The notes beneath the pieces were generated by a model. That model saw only the letters and a list, made by a program, of their open reading frames with translations. It did no database searches and was not told the DNA's origin. Positions 1 through 7,678 of a stretch of DNA of 8,022 nucleotides are shown piece by piece. How positions within the stretch are numbered: position 1 is the stretch's first letter; each line of letters begins with the position of its first letter. This stretch comes from Planctomycetaceae bacterium (lineage in GTDB: Bacteria; Planctomycetota; Planctomycetia; Planctomycetales; Planctomycetaceae). Position numbers and translations under genes: made by a program. The DNA is taken from positions 1-8,022 of the forward strand of contig CANHVD010000240.1 in assembly GCA_947463775.1 (NCBI GenBank), in the 5' to 3' direction.

Positions 1-1500
1 CGAGATATGCTTTTCTGCCGCTCTCTTTTGAAACTGCGGAGTGAGCTTCATCAACAATTCAAGGAGATTAAACTCACTGTTGTCCAGAATCAGTTTTCCC
101 GCTTCGACACGTGAGCAATCCAGAATATCACTGATCAGAGACAGAAGCTGTTCGGCCGAATCATGACTGGAGTCCAGCCACTCACGGCACTGAACCGAAA
201 TCGGCGTATTCCGAACCAGTTCCAAAGAGCCCAGAATGTTATGCAATGGCGTTCTCATTTCGTGGCTCACGACAGCAAGGAACTCAGACTTGGCCTTATT
301 CGATTTTTCCGCGATTTCACGGGCTTTGATAAGCTCGGCTTCGCCCTTCAGTTGCTCCGTGATGTCCCGTGCGACACCGCAGAAGATACCTCCGGAGGTG
401 TTTGCTTTTGATAAGTGCCAGGAAAGCCAGCGTTCCTGTCCATCGTTGCGAGTCATTCGAGTTCGCACTCGGATGAACGACGACGGCAGTTCTGCCTCGG
501 CGATCTGCGTAAGAAATAGTTTGCGATCATCCGGATGCAGAAAATCGGCGATGCAACGATCGTAGAGTTCATCATTGGACAGGCCGAGGAACTGCTGGAA
601 TGAGGTGCTGACCAGACGCAGATGGCCTTCCCTGCTGGCCACACAGAGCATATCGATTGAATTTCGGAAGAACTGATCCTGCTCCACCTGCAACCGACGG
701 CGTTCGGTCGCATCCTGAACTACAGAAACAGCTCCCCACTGAATTCCGTTGAGATCTTTCAGGGGGTAAGAAGAGACAACATACCAACCGGTTTTTCCTC
801 CGGGGATGGGCGTCAGTTCTGTTTCTATCGAGACGGGAGGCGCACCACTCAGAACCGCCGCACAGGGCGGCTGAGGATCCGGGGTGGCCGTTCCACAATA
901 CAGAAGCCGATAGTCTTGTCCGCGGATATCGCCGTACGTTCCGGAGAACAGTTGCTCCATGGTACGGTTTGCACGAAGAATCTTGCCGTTCATATCCAGG
1001 ATGCTGATATTGTCCGGCAAGGCATTGAAACACTGTTCCCATTCCATTCGGGACGCATGAAGTTCCTGCCGAAGACTGTGCTCATTGGTGAGGTCACGAA
1101 TAAACCCGATGAACAGGGTCACTGAGGCGTTCTGAATTCTGGAGACCGAGACTCTGACTGGAAATTCACTGCCATCACTGCGAACAGCCAGGGACTCCAC
1201 TGAGAAGTCATTCTTGCGAGCTCGAGACTCGTCTTTTGGAAATGGCCGAAACGCCCGAATGAAGTCCTGGCGTAATCGAAGTGCTACGATCGCATCGCCC
1301 ATGGGGACGCCGATGACATCCTGGCGAGCGTAGCCGAACATCTTTTCCGCAGCTTTATTGAACTCGATAATGGCCCCGTCGAAATTTGCAATGATCACCG
1401 CGTCATTTGATGCGTTCATGATCGCAAAGTATGCCAATTGCGAAATCGAGGCGGTTTCCGCTACAAGTTCTTTAGTCGGGTCAGGCAATGAATTGGGCAT
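1..1500 (-). CDS. PAS-domain sensor histidine kinase, 3' part missing at window edge
   Basis: This is the N-terminal 500 codons of a two-component sensor kinase, read directly by translating the minus strand; the frame is still open at base 1. There is no signal peptide or convincing membrane segment, so it should be a cytoplasmic sensor. Three PAS-type modules follow one another. The first is at about residues 22-140 and includes a typical 'FNKAAEKMFGY' segment and 'GFIRDLT' end. The second is at about 150-267 and ends 'VVQDATERR'. The third is at about 275-385, with 'FLHPDDRKLF' and 'GVARDITEQ'. A short charged linker (385-405) leads to a HisKA dimerisation domain at about 404-472 with the H-box 'FLAVVSHEMRTPLHNILG'. 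His413 is the expected phosphoacceptor. The ATPase domain, and any receiver domain, would lie off the left edge. The ATG at 1500 is the first possible start after an in-frame TGA at 1537-1539, with no ATG, GTG or TTG between. No clear Shine-Dalgarno precedes it. Family assignment is secure; ligand, partner regulator and output are unknown. Confidence 0.93.
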   Translation of the reverse strand, partial: MPNSLPDPTKELVAETASISQLAYFAIMNASNDAVIIANFDGAIIEFNKAAEKMFGYARQDVIGVPMGDAIVALRLRQDFIRAFRPFPKDESRARKNDFSVESLAVRSDGSEFPVRVSVSRIQNASVTLFIGFIRDLTNEHSLRQELHASRMEWEQCFNALPDNISILDMNGKILRANRTMEQLFSGTYGDIRGQDYRLLYCGTATPDPQPPCAAVLSGAPPVSIETELTPIPGGKTGWYVVSSYPLKDLNGIQWGAVSVVQDATERRRLQVEQDQFFRNSIDMLCVASREGHLRLVSTSFQQFLGLSNDELYDRCIADFLHPDDRKLFLTQIAEAELPSSFIRVRTRMTRNDGQERWLSWHLSKANTSGGIFCGVARDITEQLKGEAELIKAREIAEKSNKAKSEFLAVVSHEMRTPLHNILGSLELVRNTPISVQCREWLDSSHDSAEQLLSLISDILDCSRVEAGKLILDNSEFNLLELLMKLTPQFQKRAAEKHIS

Positions 1501-1772
1501 AGTCTTGCAGCGTAGTCGAGGAAGCGTGGGAAGCCATCAGCGGAGAGTAGGTACAGCAGGATGCGCGGCAATGTTGAGAAACGAGAAATGCAGTATAGGG
1601 GGCGGGAGGTTCCTACCTTTAGACTTCAGGTTCAAGAGAAGTAGCATCAAAAAAACACAGATCCAGATCAGGAGGGCTTTCCCTATTTTTTCGAAGTGCT
1701 ACTGGTCCCACTCCAGAGAAATCCTCTTCGCAACTTGTCAGCCTGAAGAGGTCAATCCAGAGCACATCTCGT

Positions 1773-1801
1773 ATTAAATATATACCCCATGATTTTTTGA
1801 A
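1773..1801 (-). promoter_or_regulatory. Possible sigma70-type promoter for the kinase gene
   Basis: On the minus strand TTCAAA (1796-1801, four of six matches to TTGACA) is separated by exactly 17 bases from TTTAAT (1773-1778, five of six matches to TATAAT), in an AT-rich patch within otherwise mixed sequence. It points toward the kinase start, and would give a leader of roughly 265 bases. The spacing is ideal but each box is short, so a chance match is possible. Other sigma factors could be used in this organism. Confidence 0.3.
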
Positions 1802-2007
1802 CGAGCGTAGACTTATCGCTCTTTCGGACATTCCCACTAAGTGGTCCGCAGTTGCCCGCGTGAGGCACTTCGTTATCTGTTGAGAATGCCTCGAAACAGC
1901 CCATCGGTGCAGAAGAGCCACGCAAAAGTGTGACTTGATTCTGATTGTCAACACGGCCCTTAAGGACAAAACCAGCGAGTCAACAATTCCGATGCAGAGG
2001 CTGTTCA

Positions 2008-2037
2008 GGATCTTCATTCCTGAGAATGTGAAGATCC
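2008..2037. repeat. 9-bp inverted repeat in the intergenic region
   Basis: The arms ggatcttca (2008-2016) and tgaagatcc (2029-2037) are perfect inverted copies around a 12-base loop. An alternative 6-bp hairpin, tcagga/tcctga (2005-2010 and 2018-2023), overlaps the left arm. Neither is followed by a T-run on either strand, so it is not a typical intrinsic terminator. It could be an operator or an RNA fold, or chance. Confidence 0.3.
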
Positions 2038-2151
2038 CGTGTGCTCGTCCACAAAGACACGCTGAGCATTCAATCCAGAGCCGTGCGTTGTGCCGATTCA
2101 GCGCAAGGCCCAGGATCTTCCGTTATCTCGCCACGTTCGTCAGGAAACTTG

Positions 2152-2169
2152 AGTAGGAATCTTCCTACT
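2152..2169 (-). terminator. Short hairpin just after the synthase stop codon
   Basis: The arms agtaggaa (2152-2159) and ttcctact (2162-2169) are perfect 8-base inverted copies. They begin five bases past the TAA stop (2175-2177) of the large minus-strand gene. A folded RNA would have a 7-bp stem and a 4-base loop. Position favours a role in ending or protecting the synthase transcript. The stem is short and no T-tract follows on the minus strand, so it is not a canonical Rho-independent terminator. Confidence 0.35.
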
Positions 2170-2174
2170 AATGC

Positions 2175-5100
2175 TTATCGCTGTGCTGGTTTTCTCGCTG
2201 TTGCCCCGCGTAAAGGTAACTGCCCGGTCCCTTTCACGTGACGTAGTTTTCTCAGTTGAGCCAGGATCTCTTCGCTCTCCTGAAACTCACCAAGCTCTGC
2301 GGCCAGGTTGGATGCAAACAGCAACAAATCTTCCCGCTCAGCACCGGGCATCGCGATGGCTTTCCGGATCAGCGTCAACGCCGTCGATTTGTTTCCTGCC
2401 CTCAGATGCAGATAGGCAAGTTGCTCCGTCTCTCTGACTGGGAAATCGGAGTCACCAAGAGCTTTTTTGCCCGCCAGAGCCAATGTTTTCCTGCTCCATT
2501 CAGGAATTGTCCGGGTTTCATTCAGTGCCAGTAACAGCCAGTATCGTTCAGACTCCGGAAGCTGGTTTGCTTCGATCAGCATGCGATAGTTTTCCAGTGC
2601 TCCGGCCATGTCGCCGGAGAGAACCTGCTGTTGTGCTAATGCAGATCGCAGCGTGTCATCGGCTTCTCCAAGATCAACCAGTTTCTGATAATACTCAGCC
2701 GCAGCCTTGTTATCGCCTCGAACCTGCTCGATCACTGCAAGTCGTTCGAGTAACTGTCGATCGCCCTGTGCTCTCTGGACCGGATCTCCCGCCATCGACT
2801 CAGCAAGGGCCTTTGCTTCCGCAAGCTTGTTGTCCGCAATCATCACGTCAATCACCAGAATCCGTTGTTCGGCAGTCAGAGTGGCGGAATCCGGCAGGTG
2901 CTGCAGAGCTTCTCGAACTCGCCCCTGCTGAAGCAGCAGGCCCGAATATTCGCACAGGATTTCAGGTTTGCACGAGTATTCTCGAACCAGATCTTCAAAG
3001 TATTTTACTCCGCGTTCGGTATCTCCTGAATTCGCAGCACAGCGTGCCGCAGCCAGAAGAAGTTCCTCTCGTGGGATGGTCGGCAGCGTCGATTCGCCGA
3101 GACCTTTATCGGCCTGCTGAGATGGACCCTGCTCAACGCTGTTCTGGTCTTCCTTCAACAACGATTCATAAGACCTCAGTGCCAACTGAAACTGCTTTGT
3201 GTCCGCCAATGCGTTCGCCAGACGCAGTTGTTGTGCTCCGGAGAGATGTTCGGTCTGACCTCCGACACTCAACCACTTCACCACATCGTCTGCTCGTTTC
3301 TGTTTTAACATGACGTCACAAGCCAGCAACTGACGCTTCTCACTCAGCAGCTCGGACCGCATACGATCAAGCAACTGGACGGCACGTTTTGTCAGCTCAG
3401 AAGGCGGCTGAGTATGCCCCAGCATCGCCGCCAGGATCGCTTCTTCCAGTTGCTCGCCGTCCGGCATTGGCAGCTGGTCTGGTAGAGTCAGCAGAATGCT
3501 GGTCGCCTCGTCAAACTGTTGATTCCAAACCAGCCCGCGAGCCAGCAGCAATTGAACCTGCTGCCGCTCCGACTCCTCTGAAATCTTCGGTAGCAGATCA
3601 CGCAGGACGCGAACTCCATCAGCGAACCGTGTCGTAGCAAACATCGCCTGTGCTTCGGCGACACCGACTTCGACCAGCATCGTTTCATAGGCCTTGACCT
3701 TCGGCAGAAACTGGAGCAGTTCTTCCCATGCATTATTGGCAGAAAGGACGCTGATCATCATCCGAGCTGATTCTTCTGTTGATGCTGCATCCGCGACACC
3801 ACGCATCACACTCAACGCTTTTGCTGCTTCACCTGCCGTCAGAAGCACACCGGCTGTTTCGTTGGCCAGAGAATTATCCCCCGGCTTCCGCGCCAGGACG
3901 CTCGTCAGGATCTCACCAGCTTCAGCATAGCGCTGCAGTCCCACAAGGCTTCGAGCTCTCAACAGGACAACGTCATCCGCTCCGGCCGTCGGCGCCATGT
4001 TACGACGTTCGAGATCATCCAGAACGCTGATGGCCTGTGCGTATTCTTTGGCCTGAAACTGTGCTCCCGCCAATTCACGCAGCAGATCCGCGTTGGCACT
4101 GATCTGTGCCTGATTCTGCTGCAGAAAGCTGATAAGCAACTCGGGGGAAGTTTCACGATGAACACTGCATAGCGTCCAAATCAATCGCTCGGAGGCTGCT
4201 TTTTCCTCCAACGCGTGGACCATCAGTCCGTTCTTCAGCTGCAGATCGGCATCAGTTACATCCGGGATGAGTGTCTTAACGTCCGGGCGAGTGAGAAGTT
4301 CGAGTGCCACGGTCATTCGAAACTGACTGCGATATTTGGTGTCGTCACATTTACGACACAACGCGAGTGCCTCTGCATATTGACCGCTTTGCAGAAAAGC
4401 ATCCGCAAGGCGTTCTTCAGCATCGGCAGTGAGAGGTTCGAGTTTCGCAGCCTTGCTCCAAACTCCGGCGGCTTTGGAGAAACAGGCCGACCAATAGTAG
4501 CAGTCACCGGCAAACAGCAGTGCGTCGGAGGAGTCGCCGCCTTCGCGAACGATCTCATCACAGAGTGCCTCTGTCAGCTTTCGATCATTGTCCGCCAGTG
4601 CAACAAGAGCACGAATCCGCAGACCGCCCCGCTCAGTGCTGGTCTGTTCGAACCGAGTCAGGAAGTGCTTTGCCAGTTCAGTTTGTTGCGAGGCGAGGCT
4701 GTGTCCGACGCATTCCTCGAATTCTTCGGGTGTGAGAGTATCCCGCAGGCTCAGTTCGCGCAGATACTCAGCGGCCTGAGCTGATCTCGAACTCTCACCG
4801 GCACATCGGATCGCCTGAAGCAACAGTTGTGCTCCTGCTTTATCCGGATGAGCGATACTTGTGAGGCAGAAGTCAAGAGCTGCATCTGGTCCGGCGGATT
4901 CGCGGATCGCGTCAACGGCCGCCAGCATCAATCCCTCGTTCTCAGGAGCAAGTCGAACCGCCACATTGGCGACAATCGCTCGATCACTTGCTGCCCCGTG
5001 TTTCTCCAGAACTTTCAGCAGCAGGCTCAGGTCACCGATCCGAGTGATCTGCCCAGCGCGCGCCTCTTCAACCATTGAAGAAACTACAGTCTTCTGAGAC

Positions 5101-7457
5101 TCTGAAAGCTCTGAGGCAAATGACAGCCGGGTCAGAGAGACCTGTCGTTCATGAACGAACCAGAATACCAGGACTCCAAGCAATAGAATTGGGCTGACCG
5201 ATCGGAGTGTCGCCAGTGCCGGGGTGCGGATACGTCGCCGTTGACCGCGCGGAGTTAACCGGACCGCTGATGCCAGCTTCGGAGTTGCAGTAAACTCCCT
5301 CAGCGACATCAGGATGCCTCGACCCTGCTCCTCAAATTTTTCCGTCTTCAGAATTCGGGTGCATTGTGTCTCACTTTGAGAAGACTGGGCACTCAGGTAA
5401 CCGTTGCCTCGAACTTTCCCGAGCGGTGTAAAGACTTCAAAATCGAGAAGCTCTTCACCTGCATCGGGAACATTGCCAGTGAGCAGAAGTTTCGATTTCT
5501 CGAAGTCTGTCACAGCGCAGTACCAGAGTTGCTCATGACCGGACTCATTCCTGCTGACCAACGTGATTGGCAGGTGCATGGAGGAGTATTTGTGCGATCT
5601 GCTGCCGGCGAATCGAAGGTTCTTGTAGTTCGACTCAACCACGTGCTCAACACCCATTTCCCACAGAGCATTAACCGTGTCCGGATCCAGGGAATGGAAC
5701 TTTAAGCCAATATAGTACGCCTTTGCGGTACCTGCTCGACCAGCGGCGATGTTGGCCGCAGGGCGTTGCCAGATGACGCTGGCTTCGGTCGTCACTCGTT
5801 TGTCATGAGCATGGAGATCCAGTCGAACAATCTGATCAATCGTCAATTCTTCATAACACAGGACTCGAACCCCGATCTCATTCATGTCATAGCACATGCC
5901 ATGAACTTCGGGCGCTTCGTTCTGAGCGGACTCGGGTGTGATTACGGCATGGACCGTGCCCTGCTGATGGCGATACGAGAACCTTCGGTCGGTTCCGCAC
6001 AAGGCTCTCTTGACGACAACCCATGCAAGACTACTTTGAATGGCGATCAGGGCAGAACCAATGGCCAGACCCAGATAGTTCTGGTCGACTCCGCAGATCA
6101 AACGTCCCGCGGCCCAGACAATCGACGCCACTCCCAACGCGATCAAAGTCAACTGCGGCACGACATGGCTTAGTACACTGGAAGTCTGACGCCCTCTTTT
6201 TTTGGTCACCACAAAGCGGGAGTTGGTTCGTGTGAGAGCTCGGTACACGGCGCGATTCTGAACCCAGAATGTCGCCATTGCGGCCAGCTCATTGCCGATG
6301 ATCATGAAGCTCCCCATGCCGGTCGCCTTCAGAGTGACCCATGAGCAGACAAGATGAGCGAGGAGCAGCACGAAGTAAGTTTCGGAGATCTTTCCGACAG
6401 GCGAGATGCCTGTGAACAGCATGATGATCGGTGTCAGGTAAAGAGCAAGTTTTCCAATGCCCGACGACCAGCCCAGCATACTGCCGATATAGTGGATGCG
6501 TTGATCCAGTGTCAGACCAGGCATGGTCAACGGGTTGTCGTGCCGGATGATGGAGAGATTTCCTTCACCCCATCGCAGACGCTGTGACTGATACGCTGTC
6601 ACTTCGGAAGCCGCCTGAGCCGCAATTAGACGTTCATGCACGAAGACAGATTTCCAACCGCGTGAATGCATTCGAAGACCGGTATGCATGTCTTCGGTAA
6701 TTGTTTCTGTGGCGATCAAACCCACGTCTTCCAGAGCCTTGCGACGCATGATCGCTGCACTGCCGCAGAAGACAACCGAATTGGCATTTGACTTTCCGAG
6801 CTGAATACATCGATAGAACAGGTCTCCCTCTTCCCAGTAGAGGTTCTTCTCTGGCTTGTAAAGACTTGAGAAACTGTCCAGGTTGTAAAAAGCGTGAGGC
6901 GTCTGCACCCAGCCGACTCGCTCGTCGGCGAAATAGCCGATCGTGCGACTGATAAAGTGAGGACGGGCGACGTGGTCGGAGTCAAAAATGACAACAAACT
7001 CGCCGTCGGTCATCTCCAGTGCGTTGTTGATGTTCCCGGCTTTCGCGTGCAGATTGTCCTTTCGGGCAATGTAGTGCACACCCATTTCTTCACACAGAAC
7101 TCGCACGTCTGGTCGATTGCCGTCATCAAGCACGTAGATCTTGCAGGGATAATCAAACGCCAGATAGGACTGAATACTTCCGCGCAGCAGATGGACGTCC
7201 TCATTATAGGTCGGCAGAAATACGTCGACCGTGCGTCCGGCAAAGACCGGCACCAGCGGGGCTGGCGTGGTGTCTCGGATCTGCCAGTAGTACAGCAGCA
7301 TCAGAAAGACACCATGGCATTCGGCCAGCAGTACGATCACAGAGAAGCATTGTGCTGCGACAGACTCTGCATTCAGTGTGTAGATGGCCCGGAAGCCAAG
7401 GTACGTCACACTGCAGAGCGTGCTCAGAAGCAGAAGTAATGTTTTGAGCCAATACAT
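2175..7457 (-). CDS. BcsA-like glycosyltransferase 2 with PilZ domain and C-terminal TPR array
   Basis: This encodes a predicted inner-membrane processive synthase that would polymerise a beta-linked glucan (cellulose or similar) from a UDP-sugar under cyclic-di-GMP control. Residues are numbered from the ATG at 7457 (1760 aa). Two membrane helices (about 2-26, 35-58) precede a cytoplasmic GT2 domain (about 75-305). It carries D111-D112-G, the D159-S-D161 pair, 'QTPHAF', 'FCGS', T254-E-D256 (catalytic base) and Q292-R-L-R-W296. Four more helices follow (about 325-351, 361-379, 429-454, 460-483), with a gating-loop-like 'FVVTKKRG' from 415. A PilZ domain (about 489-600) has R492-xxx-R496 and D524-M-N-E-I-G529. 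A second degenerate PilZ-like barrel follows (about 620-720), then one helix (754-768) after a run of arginines, then TPR-like helical pairs (about 795-1740). Topology puts these repeats in the periplasm. BcsA proteins are usually about half this length and have eight helices. No C-terminal outer-membrane barrel is seen. A TTG at 7472 could add five residues. The GT2/PilZ assignment is secure; the polymer identity is inferred. Confidence 0.93.
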   Translation of the reverse strand: MYWLKTLLLLLSTLCSVTYLGFRAIYTLNAESVAAQCFSVIVLLAECHGVFLMLLYYWQIRDTTPAPLVPVFAGRTVDVFLPTYNEDVHLLRGSIQSYLAFDYPCKIYVLDDGNRPDVRVLCEEMGVHYIARKDNLHAKAGNINNALEMTDGEFVVIFDSDHVARPHFISRTIGYFADERVGWVQTPHAFYNLDSFSSLYKPEKNLYWEEGDLFYRCIQLGKSNANSVVFCGSAAIMRRKALEDVGLIATETITEDMHTGLRMHSRGWKSVFVHERLIAAQAASEVTAYQSQRLRWGEGNLSIIRHDNPLTMPGLTLDQRIHYIGSMLGWSSGIGKLALYLTPIIMLFTGISPVGKISETYFVLLLAHLVCSWVTLKATGMGSFMIIGNELAAMATFWVQNRAVYRALTRTNSRFVVTKKRGRQTSSVLSHVVPQLTLIALGVASIVWAAGRLICGVDQNYLGLAIGSALIAIQSSLAWVVVKRALCGTDRRFSYRHQQGTVHAVITPESAQNEAPEVHGMCYDMNEIGVRVLCYEELTIDQIVRLDLHAHDKRVTTEASVIWQRPAANIAAGRAGTAKAYYIGLKFHSLDPDTVNALWEMGVEHVVESNYKNLRFAGSRSHKYSSMHLPITLVSRNESGHEQLWYCAVTDFEKSKLLLTGNVPDAGEELLDFEVFTPLGKVRGNGYLSAQSSQSETQCTRILKTEKFEEQGRGILMSLREFTATPKLASAVRLTPRGQRRRIRTPALATLRSVSPILLLGVLVFWFVHERQVSLTRLSFASELSESQKTVVSSMVEEARAGQITRIGDLSLLLKVLEKHGAASDRAIVANVAVRLAPENEGLMLAAVDAIRESAGPDAALDFCLTSIAHPDKAGAQLLLQAIRCAGESSRSAQAAEYLRELSLRDTLTPEEFEECVGHSLASQQTELAKHFLTRFEQTSTERGGLRIRALVALADNDRKLTEALCDEIVREGGDSSDALLFAGDCYYWSACFSKAAGVWSKAAKLEPLTADAEERLADAFLQSGQYAEALALCRKCDDTKYRSQFRMTVALELLTRPDVKTLIPDVTDADLQLKNGLMVHALEEKAASERLIWTLCSVHRETSPELLISFLQQNQAQISANADLLRELAGAQFQAKEYAQAISVLDDLERRNMAPTAGADDVVLLRARSLVGLQRYAEAGEILTSVLARKPGDNSLANETAGVLLTAGEAAKALSVMRGVADAASTEESARMMISVLSANNAWEELLQFLPKVKAYETMLVEVGVAEAQAMFATTRFADGVRVLRDLLPKISEESERQQVQLLLARGLVWNQQFDEATSILLTLPDQLPMPDGEQLEEAILAAMLGHTQPPSELTKRAVQLLDRMRSELLSEKRQLLACDVMLKQKRADDVVKWLSVGGQTEHLSGAQQLRLANALADTKQFQLALRSYESLLKEDQNSVEQGPSQQADKGLGESTLPTIPREELLLAAARCAANSGDTERGVKYFEDLVREYSCKPEILCEYSGLLLQQGRVREALQHLPDSATLTAEQRILVIDVMIADNKLAEAKALAESMAGDPVQRAQGDRQLLERLAVIEQVRGDNKAAAEYYQKLVDLGEADDTLRSALAQQQVLSGDMAGALENYRMLIEANQLPESERYWLLLALNETRTIPEWSRKTLALAGKKALGDSDFPVRETEQLAYLHLRAGNKSTALTLIRKAIAMPGAEREDLLLFASNLAAELGEFQESEEILAQLRKLRHVKGTGQLPLRGATARKPAQR

Positions 7458-7463
7458 GTGCAG

Positions 7464-7470
7464 CCTTCTC
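7464..7470 (-). promoter_or_regulatory. Ribosome binding site that favours the ATG at 7457
   Basis: On the minus strand GAGAAGG lies six bases before the ATG at 7455-7457. The alternative TTG start at 7470-7472 would overlap this purine run and has no equally placed site of its own. I therefore prefer the ATG, which also puts the first membrane helix right at the N-terminus. An in-frame TGA at 7542-7544 closes the frame upstream, with no other start in between. Confidence 0.6.
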
Positions 7471-7638
7471 AAGCGGGCCGAAGAAATTACCGGGAGTTCA
7501 GTTTTTGAACAGACTGATGCAAATAAAAAGAACCCCTTACTTCAATCAATGTAATCCTGGTTCATGACTTGCAGACTACGACTGCTTTTCACAAATAACT
7601 CAACGTTGTCGCGCGAGACAAAACGCCACAGGCAGAGA

Positions 7639-7678
7639 TGTCATTTCCTTCGGAGCATTCCGAATGTAAAAAATGACA
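7639..7678 (+). terminator. Nested hairpin followed by a T-tract; possible terminator or leader structure
   Basis: The outer arms tgtcattt (7639-7646) and aaatgaca (7671-7678) are perfect inverted copies. Inside them ttcgga (7649-7654) and tccgaa (7659-7664) form a second perfect stem closed by a gcat loop. Two bases beyond the outer stem, on the plus strand, comes tctttttt (7681-7688), which resembles an intrinsic terminator. No plus-strand gene is seen to its left that would need terminating. On the minus strand the same sequence lies about 180-220 bases ahead of the synthase start, where it could fold in the leader RNA or act as a binding site. Confidence 0.4.

Larger units (their letters stand above)
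1501..2174. other. Intergenic region between the synthase and kinase genes
   Basis: This 674-base gap lies between the stop of the large synthase gene and the start of the kinase gene, both on the minus strand. I see no convincing coding sequence. The longest frame, 132 codons on the minus strand at 1619-2017, has no usable ribosome site and no recognisable motif. The gap contains a hairpin just past the synthase stop, a 9-bp inverted repeat at 2008-2037 and an AT-rich patch near 1771-1800 with a promoter-like arrangement. It also has a 12-base direct repeat (tcaatccagagc at 1752-1763 and 2070-2081). Its length suggests that the kinase has its own promoter. Confidence 0.6.

Noticed and set aside
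572..1042. 156-codon minus-strand frame within the kinase region
   Set aside because: It overlaps the PAS-encoding kinase gene in another frame of the same strand. The kinase frame has conserved PAS and HisKA motifs, and this one has none.
1619..2017. 132-codon minus-strand frame in the intergenic region
   Set aside because: It has no properly spaced ribosome site, since its AGGA abuts the ATG. It shows no recognisable motif, and an unusual mix of Leu, Arg, Ser and Cys. A promoter-like sequence and inverted repeats fall inside it or at its start.
1752..2081. 12-base direct repeat tcaatccagagc (1752-1763 and 2070-2081)
   Set aside because: There are only two copies, with no flanking terminal repeats or transposase. 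It is too weak to call a mobile-element footprint or a CRISPR array.
2483..3313. 276-codon plus-strand frame
   Set aside because: It lies entirely antisense to the TPR part of the synthase gene. Its product is rich in Pro, Arg, Ser and Gln and shows no domain, as expected for an antisense shadow frame.
4215..4784. 189-codon plus-strand frame
   Set aside because: It is antisense to the TPR coding region, which has clear repeat periodicity on the other strand. It has no recognisable protein features of its own.
2238..5075. Tandem DNA repeat behind the TPR region
   Set aside because: The helical repeats are visible only at protein-pattern level. The units differ strongly in sequence, so this is not a DNA-level tandem repeat or a recent duplication.
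6894..7439. 181-codon plus-strand frame
   Set aside because: It is antisense to the GT2 catalytic region, where the conserved motifs on the minus strand fix the real reading frame.
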